From NCBI GenBank assembly GCA_003576685.1, contig QOZR01000002.1, positions 1 through 64,000 on the forward strand: a stretch of 64,000 nt of DNA, read 5' to 3'. A program made the translations under genes and the position numbers. The notes beneath the pieces are model-generated. The model saw only the letters and a list, made by a program, of their open reading frames with translations. It did no database searches and was not told the origin of the DNA. Positions 34,298-42,610 of this stretch are shown here, piece by piece. The number at the start of each line of letters is the position of its first letter. Position 1 is the first letter of the stretch. This DNA comes from Virgifigura deserti (lineage in GTDB: Bacteria > Pseudomonadota > Alphaproteobacteria > Dongiales > Dongiaceae).

Positions 34298-34915
34298 TCA
34301 GGACGACGAACTTGGTTCGGAATTGGCAGAACTGAGCGGCTCGACGACCGCCTCCTCGCTGCGGAGGGTCACCGTCTTCGGGTCGTGAAATTCGCTCCGG
34401 TGGGTCGTGATCCGAACCTCCTCGACGACCCGCAATCGCTTCTCCACTACGATGACCTCCTCGAGCAGCGGAATGATCATCGTGTCGCCCTCTCGCCAAG
34501 GCGGGACCGGCGCGTCGACCCATTGGCCGACCGGGACGCGCGTCACCTCGACCCGTTCGCGCAGGAGAGGCTCGTCGACGACCATCTCGCGCTCCCGGAC
34601 CCGTTTCGTCACGCGAACTTTTCCGGTAACGACCTTCCGCTTCCGCACCGCCAGTCGTTCCTCGACGACCGGAATGCGATGCTCTTCGGTACCGGCATCA
34701 CTGGTGATCGTGGAGAAGCTGAGTGGCAGACGGATGCTGTTGTCGTCCTCGGGATTGAGCATGTCCCGCGGCACCAGAACGTGGCGGCCGCCGGCCAGCT
34801 CGATCATCACCCGGGTACCGGTTTCATCATTCCCCGGCTCGAGGGCGACTATCCTGCCCTCCAAGCCATCGGAATCGGTGACGGTCCTGCCTTCAAGGGG
34901 CTTCATGCCAGTCAT
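34298..34915 (-). CDS. PRC-barrel-like plus DUF2382 domain protein
   Basis: 205 residues. Residues 8-62 look like a PRC-barrel (GRTVTDSDGLEGRIVAL, then GGRHVLVPRDMLNPEDD). Residues 78-190 are a DUF2382/YsnF domain (RIPVVEERLAVRKRKVVTGKVRVTKRV, then PLLEEVIVVEKRLRVVEEVRITTH). Such proteins accompany stress-resistance genes; the role is unknown. A Ser-rich end (SSANSEPSSSS) is odd. 76 bases separate it from the YsnF gene downstream. Confidence 0.8.
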   Translation of the reverse strand: MTGMKPLEGRTVTDSDGLEGRIVALEPGNDETGTRVMIELAGGRHVLVPRDMLNPEDDNSIRLPLSFSTITSDAGTEEHRIPVVEERLAVRKRKVVTGKVRVTKRVREREMVVDEPLLRERVEVTRVPVGQWVDAPVPPWREGDTMIIPLLEEVIVVEKRLRVVEEVRITTHRSEFHDPKTVTLRSEEAVVEPLSSANSEPSSSS

Positions 34916-34945
34916 GACCCGTCGAGCACTGTGGACCGAGGCGGC

Positions 34946-35170
34946 CTACAGAACCCACATCAAGAGCAGAATGGCGACGATGATGGCAGCGACGATCGCA
35001 ATGACGGTCGGCATCCTGCGTGATCGGTCGGCACCGGCCGGACGATCATAGACGCCGATAGTCTCGGATGACGGGTCAGTCGTCCGGCCGTTGTCAGCGG
35101 TACCGTATACACCGACCCTGCCCGTCCGGGCACCGCTGCCACTGGTGTCGTGATCTGTAGATTTGCTCAT
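34946..35170 (-). CDS. Small tail-anchored membrane protein of the stress block
   Basis: 74 residues: a polar, Ser/Thr/Gly-rich N-terminus with a repeated GVY motif (RVGVYGTADN and TIGVYDRPAG), an Arg cluster (DRSRRMP) and a single C-terminal membrane helix (TVIAIVAAIIVAILLLMWVL). It should sit in the inner membrane with its N-terminus in the cytoplasm. Start at 35170 follows AAGGAA. First gene of the small-protein/DUF2382/YsnF unit and positioned about 60 bases behind an EcfG-type promoter candidate. Confidence 0.7.
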   Translation of the reverse strand: MSKSTDHDTSGSGARTGRVGVYGTADNGRTTDPSSETIGVYDRPAGADRSRRMPTVIAIVAAIIVAILLLMWVL

Positions 35171-35238
35171 CCCATCAGTTCCTTGCGACGAACAACCAGC
35201 TTGGTTGCTCTCGCCAGCCGCGTTTACAGTGCGACCAG

Positions 35239-35263
35239 AACAGCGCTCAGGACCGATGGTTCC
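35239..35263 (-). promoter_or_regulatory. Candidate EcfG (general stress sigma) promoter
   Basis: On the minus strand GGAAC (35263-35259) is followed after 16 bases by TGTT (35242-35239). The alphaproteobacterial EcfG consensus is GGAAC with a 16-17 base spacer and CGTT. The -35 is perfect and the -10 differs at one position. It points at the stress-type genes at 35170-33154. Confidence 0.5.
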
Positions 35264-35318
35264 GGTGAATCTTGAAAAACCGGTCAGCCCCTCAAGCCGC
35301 GCGACGGCGATTGCGGGG

Positions 35319-35732
35319 TCAACGCACGGGATTCGCCCCGTTCCGCCACTGAGCGATTCCATACCAGCCGAGCGCAACCCAACCGACCAGGAAGGCGACG
35401 CCGCCGAACGGCGTGACCCAGACGAGGCCACGCGAGCCGGCCAGCGCCAGAAGATAGAGGCTGCCCGAGAACAGCAGCGCACCGAGGAAGAAACCGACCC
35501 CGGCGAGGGCCAGCGCGGCACCTCCCGGGGAACGCTCCCGCATTCCGTGATTTGCCGCCAGCGCCGCCACGGCGAGCAACGCCAGCGCATGCCACATCTG
35601 ATAGGAGACGGCGGTCTCCATCCAGGCCTGCCGCTGCGGCTCGATGGTGCCGGCCATCCCATGCGCCGCGTAGGCGCCCATCGCCACCCCGACAAGGCCG
35701 TGGATTGCCGCCGCAACCAGCCAAAGCGCCAT
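35319..35732 (-). CDS. DUF423 family small membrane protein
   Basis: 137 residues from the ATG at 35732, which has GGAGGGCAGG upstream; the frame extends to 35765. Four membrane helices. The family signature is present: LWLVAAAIHGLVGVAMGAYAAHGM (3-26) and the central HALALLAVAAL, FFLGALLFSGSLYLLAL and TPFGGVAFLVGWVALGWYG. Function unknown. 148 bases upstream of the stress block on the same strand. Confidence 0.88.
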   Translation of the reverse strand: MALWLVAAAIHGLVGVAMGAYAAHGMAGTIEPQRQAWMETAVSYQMWHALALLAVAALAANHGMRERSPGGAALALAGVGFFLGALLFSGSLYLLALAGSRGLVWVTPFGGVAFLVGWVALGWYGIAQWRNGANPVR

Positions 35733-35845
35733 CACCCCTGCCCTCCAGACCATCGAACAGCCCAACTGCGGATCGAACGGCCGCGGCAGTTGACGGTTTC
35801 GCCCGGCGTCCGGTTCCTATATGTCATTGCTGGAAGCCGCCGACA

Positions 35846-36658
35846 ATGTCGCCTCAACCGGACCCGCTGCCCATGGCTTTCCAGACCATTCTGTTCGACT
35901 CCGCCGATGGCATTGCCCGCCTGACGCTCAACCGGCCCGACAGGCTGAACAGCCTCGACCGCGTGATGCTGGTCGAGATTCGGGAGGCCTTCGATCGGAT
36001 CAGAACAGACGCGTCGATCCGGGCCTTGCTGATCACCGGCAGCGGCCGCGCCTTCTGCGCCGGCCAGGACCTGCAGGATCCCGGTGCGCTCGAAAGCCCG
36101 GAAGCGGTCGGCGCACTCGTGAGCAAGTTCTACAATCCGATGATCGGCGATCTCCGCAATCTCGAGATTCCGGTGATCGCCGTCGTGAACGGCGTCGCTG
36201 CCGGCGCCGGCAGCAGCCTCGCGCTTGCCTGCGATCTGGTTCTGGCCGCGCGTTCGGCCAGCTTCGTCCAGGCCTTCGGCCGGATCGGCCTGATTCCCGA
36301 TGCGGGCGGCAGCGCGATGCTGCCGCGCCTGGTCGGCCCGGCGCGGGCGCTCGGCCTCGCGCTCCTGGGCGAACCGCTGCCGGCCGAGACGGCGGAGGCT
36401 TGGGGGCTGATTTGGCGCTGCGTCCCCGACGAGGCGCTGTCGGGCGAGGCGGACGCGCTGGCCGCGCGTCTGGCGACGCAGGCGACCCGCGCCCTGGGGT
36501 TGACCAAGCGGGCGATCAACGGCGCCGCCGACCGCAGTCTTGAGCAGCAGCTCGACGTCGAGGCCGATCTCCAGGCCAAGGCGGCGGATACCGCAGACTT
36601 CCGGGAGGGGTTGGCGGCATTTCTCGAGAAACGGCCGGCCCGCTTCACCGGCCGGTAA
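35846..36658 (+). CDS. Enoyl-CoA hydratase/isomerase family protein (PaaG-like)
   Basis: 270 residues from ATG 35846, which follows GGAAG by nine bases; ATG 35873 (MAFQTILFD) is an alternative. Crotonase-fold features: RLTLNRPDRLNSLD, RAFCAGQDLQDPGAL (oxyanion hole, with Asp as in PaaG), NGVAAGAGSSLALACDLVLAA and FGRIGLIPDAGGSAMLPRLVG. The AGQDL and IPDAGG segments, where the Asp lies where hydratases have a second Glu, are typical of the ring-opened phenylacetyl-CoA isomerase PaaG. No other paa gene is here, so the substrate stays open. Confidence 0.88.
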   Translation: MSPQPDPLPMAFQTILFDSADGIARLTLNRPDRLNSLDRVMLVEIREAFDRIRTDASIRALLITGSGRAFCAGQDLQDPGALESPEAVGALVSKFYNPMIGDLRNLEIPVIAVVNGVAAGAGSSLALACDLVLAARSASFVQAFGRIGLIPDAGGSAMLPRLVGPARALGLALLGEPLPAETAEAWGLIWRCVPDEALSGEADALAARLATQATRALGLTKRAINGAADRSLEQQLDVEADLQAKAADTADFREGLAAFLEKRPARFTGR

Positions 36659-36682
36659 GCCGAAGAGCGAAAGAAAAGCCGC

Positions 36683-37456
36683 ATGCCCGTCGAGATCGCC
36701 GATCATTGGTTCGAGATCCGCCATATGGGCGACGACATCACGCTGCTGTGGGAGCCGCATGTGATTCCACTCATGCGCTGCAACATCTGGCATGTGCGGG
36801 GCCGGGAGCGCGACCTGATGATCGATACCGGCATGGGCATCTGCAGCCTGCGCGAGGCAGCGCGCGATCTCCTCGACAAGCCGATGATTGCGGTCGCCAC
36901 CCATACGCACGCCGATCATGTCGGCGGCCATCACGAGTTCGACGACTGCCTCGTCCATGCGGCGGAGGCGGACAATCTGCAGCGGCCGACCGAGCGCGGG
37001 ACGCTGGTCGCCCAGGAGATCGGCCCCGACAAGATCCGCAAGCTGCGGATTGCCGGATATGAGATCGGTGAGGCGCTGATCACCGCCCTGCCCCACGCCG
37101 GGTACGACCTCTCGGAGTATGGCGTGCGCCCGGCCAAGGCGACCCGGATCGTCGAAGAGGGCAGCATCGTCGACACGGGCGACCGCCGCTTCGAGGTGCT
37201 GCATCTGCCGGGGCATTCGCCCGGCAGCATCGGCCTTTGGGAAGCTGCAACGGGCACCCTGTTCTCCGGCGATGCAATCTATGACGGTCCCTTGCTGGAC
37301 GAACTCCCCCATTCGAATATCGAGGATTACGTCAAGACGATGCGCCGCTTGCGAACGCTGCCGGTCCGCACCGTCCATGCCGGCCACGATCCGAGCTTCG
37401 GCCGTGACCGCCTGATCGAGCTGGTCGACGCCTATCTCGACCGCCGCGCCGGATAA
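36683..37456 (+). CDS. MBL-fold metallohydrolase
   Basis: 257 residues with the metal motif H74-x-H76-x-D78-H79 (ATHTHADHVGG), HLPGHSPGSIGLW, FSGDAIYDGPLLDELPHSN and a final VHAGHDPSFGRDRL. The opening, HWFEIRHMGDDITLLWEPHV, resembles quinoprotein-relay/lactonase-like members. Substrate unknown. It follows the enoyl-CoA hydratase by 24 bases on the same strand, so the two are probably co-transcribed and may act on the same acyl-CoA. Confidence 0.85.
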   Translation: MPVEIADHWFEIRHMGDDITLLWEPHVIPLMRCNIWHVRGRERDLMIDTGMGICSLREAARDLLDKPMIAVATHTHADHVGGHHEFDDCLVHAAEADNLQRPTERGTLVAQEIGPDKIRKLRIAGYEIGEALITALPHAGYDLSEYGVRPAKATRIVEEGSIVDTGDRRFEVLHLPGHSPGSIGLWEAATGTLFSGDAIYDGPLLDELPHSNIEDYVKTMRRLRTLPVRTVHAGHDPSFGRDRLIELVDAYLDRRAG

Positions 37457-37560
37457 GCGGCCGACCGATCTCGCATCCCTACATCCCGCTTTCAATCTGG
37501 CGTCCTGTTGCCTTATCGGGCTACTTTCTCGACGGTTTTACCACTCTGGAGTGTCGCCGC

Positions 37561-38898
37561 ATGCCCCTCAACCCGATCGATCTCAGCCGTGCGGGAGCGC
37601 CGCATGTCGGGTCCTATTGGGCCGTCACGGCGGGCGACGAGGTATCCGGCGTTGTCCCTGTGACCGAGGATCTGGACGTCGATATCGCGATCATCGGCGG
37701 CGGCTATACGGGGCTTTCCACCGCCTACCACCTCGCCCGCGATCATGGCGTCGCGGCCCACGTCCTGGAGGCGAACCGGATCGGCTGGGGCTGCAGCGGG
37801 CGCAATGGCGGCTTCTGCTCGATCGGGATCGGCAAGGAGGATTTCGAAACCTGGGTGCGGCGTTGGGGCATCGACCAAGCGCGCACCGTATTCGAAATGG
37901 GCCGAGAGGCGGTCCGAACGGTCCGGGGACTGGTGACCGATGAAGGATTCGATGTCGAGATGACACCGGAGGGCGGGCTCGAGCTCGCCCACAAGGCGAA
38001 TCGCATGCCGGGCTTCGCGACGCGATCGCAAATGCTCCACGATCTGTTCGGCGTCGAGACGCGGCTGCTCGACCGTGCCGCGTTGGAGCGCGATTATCTG
38101 GTCAGTCGCGAGGCGCACGGCGCGTTACTGTACAGCGAAGGCTTCGCCCTGCACGCGATGCGCTATGTCCGCGGCCTTGCCGAGGCCGCGCAGCGCCGAG
38201 GCGCAGTGCTGCACGGCTCGTCACCCGTCACCGAGTGGCGCCGCGACGGCGAGCGGCACCTGCTGGTCACGCCGCGCGGCACCGTCCGCGCCCGCCAAGT
38301 GGTGATCGCCACCAACGGCTACACCAACGACAGCCTGCACCCGCGAACCAACGGTCGGCTGCTGCCGGTGCTGTCGAACATCATCGTCACCCGGCCATTG
38401 ACCGCGGCGGAGCGCGAATCGGTCAACTGGCAGACCTATCTGAAGATCTGGGACAGCCGTCGCCTGCTGTTCTACTATCGGTTGTTGCCGGACAACCGTG
38501 TGCTGTTCGGCGCGCGCGGCGGCATCCACGACACGCCGACCGCCAACCGCAAGCAGAAGGCCTGGTTACAGCGCCGGTTCGCCGACATGTTTCCGCCGCT
38601 GTCCGGTGTCGACACCGATTTCTTCTGGCGCGGCTGGGTCTGTGCCTCCTACGACAAGAACCCGCATCTCGGCACCACCGACGATCCGACGGTGCATTAC
38701 GCCTTGGCCTATCTCGGGACAGGCGTCGCGCTGTCGACGCTGTGCGGCCGACTGCTCGCGACCCGGCTGGGAGGCGGCGCGGTCGATGCCGGCCCACTTC
38801 TCAGCCAGCCCTTGCCGCCCTTCCCGTTCCCCCGCTTCCGCCGCCTTTATCAACGCGCCGCCTACAGCTATTACGCGCTGCAGGACAGGCTGCTGTAG
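37561..38898 (+). CDS. FAD-dependent amine/amino-acid oxidoreductase (PuuB-like)
   Basis: 445 residues of the DAO family. The dinucleotide site is DIAIIGGGYTGLSTAYHLAR (39-58), followed by IGWGCSGRNGGF, GALLYSEGFALHAMRYVRGL and VVIATNGYTND. The C-terminal NPHLGTTDDPTVHYALAYLGTGVALSTLCG is like gamma-glutamylputrescine oxidase. N-terminal SYWAVTAGD also fits PuuB-type enzymes. It oxidises a secondary or primary amine to an imine/aldehyde, passing electrons to oxygen or a quinone. No other puu gene lies nearby, so substrate is open. Confidence 0.85.
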   Translation: MPLNPIDLSRAGAPHVGSYWAVTAGDEVSGVVPVTEDLDVDIAIIGGGYTGLSTAYHLARDHGVAAHVLEANRIGWGCSGRNGGFCSIGIGKEDFETWVRRWGIDQARTVFEMGREAVRTVRGLVTDEGFDVEMTPEGGLELAHKANRMPGFATRSQMLHDLFGVETRLLDRAALERDYLVSREAHGALLYSEGFALHAMRYVRGLAEAAQRRGAVLHGSSPVTEWRRDGERHLLVTPRGTVRARQVVIATNGYTNDSLHPRTNGRLLPVLSNIIVTRPLTAAERESVNWQTYLKIWDSRRLLFYYRLLPDNRVLFGARGGIHDTPTANRKQKAWLQRRFADMFPPLSGVDTDFFWRGWVCASYDKNPHLGTTDDPTVHYALAYLGTGVALSTLCGRLLATRLGGGAVDAGPLLSQPLPPFPFPRFRRLYQRAAYSYYALQDRLL

Positions 38899-38908
38899 CG
38901 GACCTCGC

Positions 38909-38955
38909 CCTTCGACAGGCTCAGGGTGAGGTCCTCATGCTGACCCTGTCGAAGG
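38909..38955. repeat. Palindromic repeat after the oxidoreductase
   Basis: The arms at 38909-38931 and 38932-38955 (CCTTCGACAGGCTCAGGGTG... against ...CTGACCCTGTCGAAGG) pair with about three mismatches. CCTTCGACAGGCTCAGG is a well-known dispersed repeat type in alphaproteobacteria. It follows the oxidoreductase stop by 10 bases. Confidence 0.75.
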
Positions 38956-38984
38956 ATGCGTGGCAACGCCGTTGAGGCCGCCCG

Positions 38985-39572
38985 TCAGATCCCAGCAGCG
39001 AGAGCCAAACCGCCCGCCGCGATCGCGCCGCCGGCCAGCCGCAGCAGCGGGGCCGAGAGGCGGCTCACGACGACGGCGAGCCCGATTCCAGCGCGGTGCA
39101 GCAGCGCCGTCGCGAGAGCGAAGCCCGAGGCATAGAGCATCGGTGCCGCAGCCGTCGGTGCTTCCAGCCCATGCGCATGGCCGTGGAACAGCGCGAACAG
39201 CGCCACCAGCGCCATGCTCAGGGAGAGCGGCAATCGGGACTGGAGGGCGATCAAGCCGCCCAGCAGCACGACGGACGCGACGATGCCGAGCTCGATCATC
39301 GGCAGCGGAATACCGACCATGCCGACCAGCCCGCCGCCGATCATCGCCGCGACGAAGGCCGCCGGCACGAGCCACATCGCCCGCCCGCCGATCTGCGCCG
39401 CCCAGATGCCGACCGCGACCATGGCGAGAACATGATCGAGGCCGCCCAGCGGATGGAAGAAGCCTGCGCCGAACCCGCCCCCATGGATGCCATAGGTGTG
39501 AGCCAGCGCCGGCGAAGCTGCGGCCAGAACCCCGGCGCCGGCCGCGCCAGCCGTCAGGATGCGTCGAATCAT
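38985..39572 (-). CDS. hupE: HupE/UreJ family metal permease
   Basis: 195 residues. Signal-like first helix (RRILTAGAAGAGVLAAASPALAH), then the family motif HPLGGLDHVLAMVAVGIWAA (near 42-61) and a second His motif ALFHGHAHG, with about six membrane segments. HupE/UreJ proteins import nickel or cobalt. No hydrogenase or urease gene is in the window, while the cobalamin cluster starts 3 kb away, so cobalt import is the better guess. Start at 39572 follows GGGGAG. I saw no cobalamin riboswitch in the 200-base leader. Confidence 0.85.
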   Translation of the reverse strand: MIRRILTAGAAGAGVLAAASPALAHTYGIHGGGFGAGFFHPLGGLDHVLAMVAVGIWAAQIGGRAMWLVPAAFVAAMIGGGLVGMVGIPLPMIELGIVASVVLLGGLIALQSRLPLSLSMALVALFALFHGHAHGLEAPTAAAPMLYASGFALATALLHRAGIGLAVVVSRLSAPLLRLAGGAIAAGGLALAAGI

Positions 39573-39777
39573 GTTTTGCTCCCCAATTGAGACTGTCTGT
39601 GGGTGAAACTGTCTATCGGGGTCTATAGCAGAAAACGCGATCCCCTCGGCAACCGATTTTGCCCCGCTTCTTGTCCGTTTGCGACAACCGGACGGCCGTC
39701 CCGGCAGCGGACAATAAAGCATTGATCGACGCGCCGGTCGGTGGCTCTGTATCGGCTCCTGACAATCAAGTCGCCTC

Positions 39778-41181
39778 ATGGAGCCGATGGCCGCCACTCT
39801 CCTCGTGCACGAGATCCCCTATCGCGATCCGCTTGACCTGTTCGCGCGATTCGCCCGCCTGCCGGGCACGGTCTTCCTGGACAGCGCGCTTCCCGACGGG
39901 CCGACCGGCCGTTACTCCTTCATCGCGGCGGACCCGTTCCGGACCTTGCGCAGCCGGGACGGCCGAATCACCGATGGCGCGGCGACCGCGAACGGCGACC
40001 CGTTCGCCGCCCTTCAGCGCCTTCTGGCCGAGTACCCGGTCGAGCCGCGGCCGGAGTTGCCGCCCTTCCAGACCGGCGTCGCCGGCTATTTCGGCTATGA
40101 CCTGGCGCAGCATCTCGAACGGGTGCCGCCGCACGGGCACGATGACCAGGGCTTTCCCGACCTTCTGCTCGGCGCCTATGACGTGACGGTCGCGCTGGAT
40201 CATGACCGCCGCCGCGCCTGGATTCTCTCCAGCGGCTATCCCGAGACGACCGCCGACGGCCGGGCGCAGCGCGCCGAAACGCGGCTCGATTGGTGCCGCT
40301 CGATCCTCGCCGGGCCGCCTCACGCGCCGCCACGGGCGACGCTGGGGCCGGGGGCGGCGGAGATGACGTGCGAGGATTACCTGACGATGATCCGCCGAAC
40401 AATCGACTACATCTATGCCGGCGACATCTACCAGGCCAATCTCACGCAGCGGTTCCGGACCGAGCTGCCGCCGGACGCCGATCCCTTCGCCCTCTATTGC
40501 GCGCTGCGCCGCCGCAATCCGGCGCCCTTCGCCGCCTATCTCGGCTTCGGCGAGGTGGTCATCGCCTCCGCCTCGCCGGAGCGCTTCCTGCAGCTTCGCG
40601 ACGGCCGGGTCGAAACCCGGCCGATCAAGGGCACCCGACCGCGCGGGCGGACTCCGGACGAGGATCGGGCGCTCGCCGCCGAACTGTCCGAAAGCGCCAA
40701 GGACCGCGCCGAGAACCTGATGATCGTCGATCTGCTGCGCAACGACCTGTCGCGCGTCTGCCGCGACCACAGCGTACAGGTGCCGGCATTGTTCGCCCTC
40801 GAAAGTTACGCCACCGTTCACCATCTCGTGTCCGTGGTAACGGGCGAGCTGCGCGACGGCATGGGACCGGTCGATCTGCTGCGGGCGACCTTTCCGGGCG
40901 GCTCGATCACCGGCGCGCCGAAGATCCGGGCGATGGAGATCATCGCCGAGCTGGAACCGACGCGCCGTGGCCCCTATTGCGGCAGCATCGGGTATATCGG
41001 CTTCGACGGTTCGATGGACACAAGCATCACGATCCGCACCTACAGCATCAAGGACCGTGTCGTGACCTTCCAAGTCGGCGGCGGAATCGTCGCCGACTCC
41101 GACCCGGTCGCCGAGTATGATGAGAGCCTGACGAAGGCGCGAGCGCTGCAGGAGGCGCTTGGCGCAGGAGAGGCATCGTGA
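39778..41181 (+). CDS. pabB: Aminodeoxychorismate synthase component I
   Basis: 467 residues of the chorismate-binding family. The active-site motif reads PIKGTRPRG with K284; PabB has this lysine where anthranilate synthase has alanine, so this is PabB rather than TrpE. Also ESAKDRAENLMIVDLLRNDLSRVC, TFPGGSITGAPKIRAMEII and GPYCGSIGYIGFDG. It aminates chorismate using ammonia from PabA. Stop and the next GTG start overlap (GTGA at 41178-41181). Start ATG 39778; ATG 39787 is possible. Confidence 0.95.
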   Translation: MEPMAATLLVHEIPYRDPLDLFARFARLPGTVFLDSALPDGPTGRYSFIAADPFRTLRSRDGRITDGAATANGDPFAALQRLLAEYPVEPRPELPPFQTGVAGYFGYDLAQHLERVPPHGHDDQGFPDLLLGAYDVTVALDHDRRRAWILSSGYPETTADGRAQRAETRLDWCRSILAGPPHAPPRATLGPGAAEMTCEDYLTMIRRTIDYIYAGDIYQANLTQRFRTELPPDADPFALYCALRRRNPAPFAAYLGFGEVVIASASPERFLQLRDGRVETRPIKGTRPRGRTPDEDRALAAELSESAKDRAENLMIVDLLRNDLSRVCRDHSVQVPALFALESYATVHHLVSVVTGELRDGMGPVDLLRATFPGGSITGAPKIRAMEIIAELEPTRRGPYCGSIGYIGFDGSMDTSITIRTYSIKDRVVTFQVGGGIVADSDPVAEYDESLTKARALQEALGAGEAS

Positions 41182-41777
41182 CGGTCCTGCTGATCGACAA
41201 CTACGACTCCTTCGCGCACAACCTGGCGCGCTATATCCGCGAGCTGGGCCGGCCCTGCGCGGTGGCGCGCAACGATGCGGTGACGCTTGCCGACATCGCG
41301 CGCCTCGCGCCGTCGCATATCATCGTCTCGCCCGGTCCCTGCACGCCGAAGGAGGCCGGCATCTCGAATGCGGTGATCGCGCAGTTCGGGTCGAGCGTGC
41401 CGCTGCTGGGCGTCTGTCTCGGCCATCAGTGCATCGGCCATGTCTTCGGCGGCCGGGTCGTCCGGGCGATGCGGCCGATGCACGGCAAGACGACGTCACT
41501 GCGCCATGACGGTAGCGGCGTGTTCGCCGGGCTGCCGAGTCCGTTCCGCGTCACCCGCTATCATTCGCTGGTCGTCGCGGCCGAGGACCTGCCGGACTGC
41601 CTGGCGCCGACCGCATTCAGCGAGGAGGGCGAGATCATGGCGCTTCGGCACCGACGCGCCCCGATCTTCGGCGTCCAGTTCCATCCCGAGGCGGTGCTGA
41701 CCGAGCATGGCCATGCCCTGCTCGAGAACTTCCTGCGGATCGGTACCGCGCAGCAGCAGCAAGGCGACGCCGCATGA
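41178..41777 (+). CDS. pabA: Aminodeoxychorismate synthase component II (glutamine amidotransferase)
   Basis: 199 residues from a GTG start. Class I amidotransferase: LLIDNYDSFAHNLARY, VSPGPCTPKEAG, nucleophile Cys in GVCLGHQCIGHVFGG and the His/Glu of VQFHPEAVLTEHG. Supplies ammonia to PabB and, as in many bacteria, may serve anthranilate synthase too. Overlaps pabB (GTGA) and pabC (ATGA), so the three proteins should be made in matched amounts. Confidence 0.94.
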   Translation: MTVLLIDNYDSFAHNLARYIRELGRPCAVARNDAVTLADIARLAPSHIIVSPGPCTPKEAGISNAVIAQFGSSVPLLGVCLGHQCIGHVFGGRVVRAMRPMHGKTTSLRHDGSGVFAGLPSPFRVTRYHSLVVAAEDLPDCLAPTAFSEEGEIMALRHRRAPIFGVQFHPEAVLTEHGHALLENFLRIGTAQQQQGDAA

Positions 41778-42610
41778 TTTTCCTAAACGGGGCGCTGGTG
41801 GATCCGGCTGAGGCGCGCATCGACCCGACCGATCGCGGGTTCCTGCTCGCCGACGGGCTACTCGCCACGTTGCGGGCCTATGCCGGCCGGCCGTTCCGCC
41901 TGCCCGATCACCTCGCCCAGCTGCGCGCCGACGCGGCCCGCCTCGGAATTACCGTGCCGCTGTCCGACGCGACCCTGAGTGACGCGGTGGCGGCCGTACT
42001 CGATGCCAACCGGCTCGACCGATCCGATGCATCGATTCGGATCACGCTCACTCGCGGCCCCGGGCCGCGCGGGCTTCTGCCGCCCGAGAGGCCGACGCCG
42101 ACGCTGATGATCACCGCCGCACGCTATGCCCCGCCGGCCCCGCGGCCGCGCAGCGCCGGCATCGCCTCGATCCGCCGCAACGACCAGTCGCCGACGGCGC
42201 AGATCAAGTCGCTCGCCTATCTCGACAATATCCTGGCGCTGCACGAGGTCGTGGATCGCGGCTTCGACGAAGCCCTGCTGCTCAACACGCAGGGCCGCGT
42301 CGCCGGCGGCAGCCATGCGAACCTGTTCCTCGTGATCGACGGCGCACTCTGCACGCCGCCGCCGAGCGAGGGCGTGCGGCCGGGAATTGCCCGCGGCGTC
42401 GTCTTGGGGTTGGGTCGTCCAGTGCAGGAGAAGCCGCTCGAGGCCACTGACCTTGATCGTGCCGAGGAGGCCTTCCTCACGAACAGCTTGATCGAGATCG
42501 CGCCACTCAGTCAGATCGAGGATCGTGTGGTCGGTAACGGAGAAATCGGCCCACTTACGACGGTGCTCCTCGCGCGGTATCAGGCTGCTGTCGCAGAAAA
42601 CCGCTTGTAG
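41774..42610 (+). CDS. pabC: Aminodeoxychorismate lyase / class IV aminotransferase
   Basis: 278 residues. Fold type IV PLP enzyme: FLNGALVDPAEARIDPTDRGFLLADGLLATLRAY at the start, catalytic Lys in AQIKSLAYLDNILALHE (about 141), ALLLNTQGRVAGGSHANLFLV and LTNSLIEIAPLSQIEDR near the end. Sequence alone cannot separate PabC from D-amino-acid transaminase, but position directly behind pabBA supports the lyase that releases pyruvate and p-aminobenzoate for folate. Its 3' end overlaps cbtA by 31 bases, convergent. Confidence 0.9.
   Translation: MIFLNGALVDPAEARIDPTDRGFLLADGLLATLRAYAGRPFRLPDHLAQLRADAARLGITVPLSDATLSDAVAAVLDANRLDRSDASIRITLTRGPGPRGLLPPERPTPTLMITAARYAPPAPRPRSAGIASIRRNDQSPTAQIKSLAYLDNILALHEVVDRGFDEALLLNTQGRVAGGSHANLFLVIDGALCTPPPSEGVRPGIARGVVLGLGRPVQEKPLEATDLDRAEEAFLTNSLIEIAPLSQIEDRVVGNGEIGPLTTVLLARYQAAVAENRL

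Noticed and set aside
32950..34335. Long plus-strand open frame opposite the YsnF gene
   Set aside because: Repetitive His/Asp/Arg-rich translation typical of the antisense of the charged DUF2382 region; no start or motif support.
39778..41777. Anthranilate synthase (TrpE/TrpG) instead of PabB/PabA
   Set aside because: The active-site motif is PIKGT with lysine, as in PabB, not PIAGT as in TrpE, and pabC follows directly.
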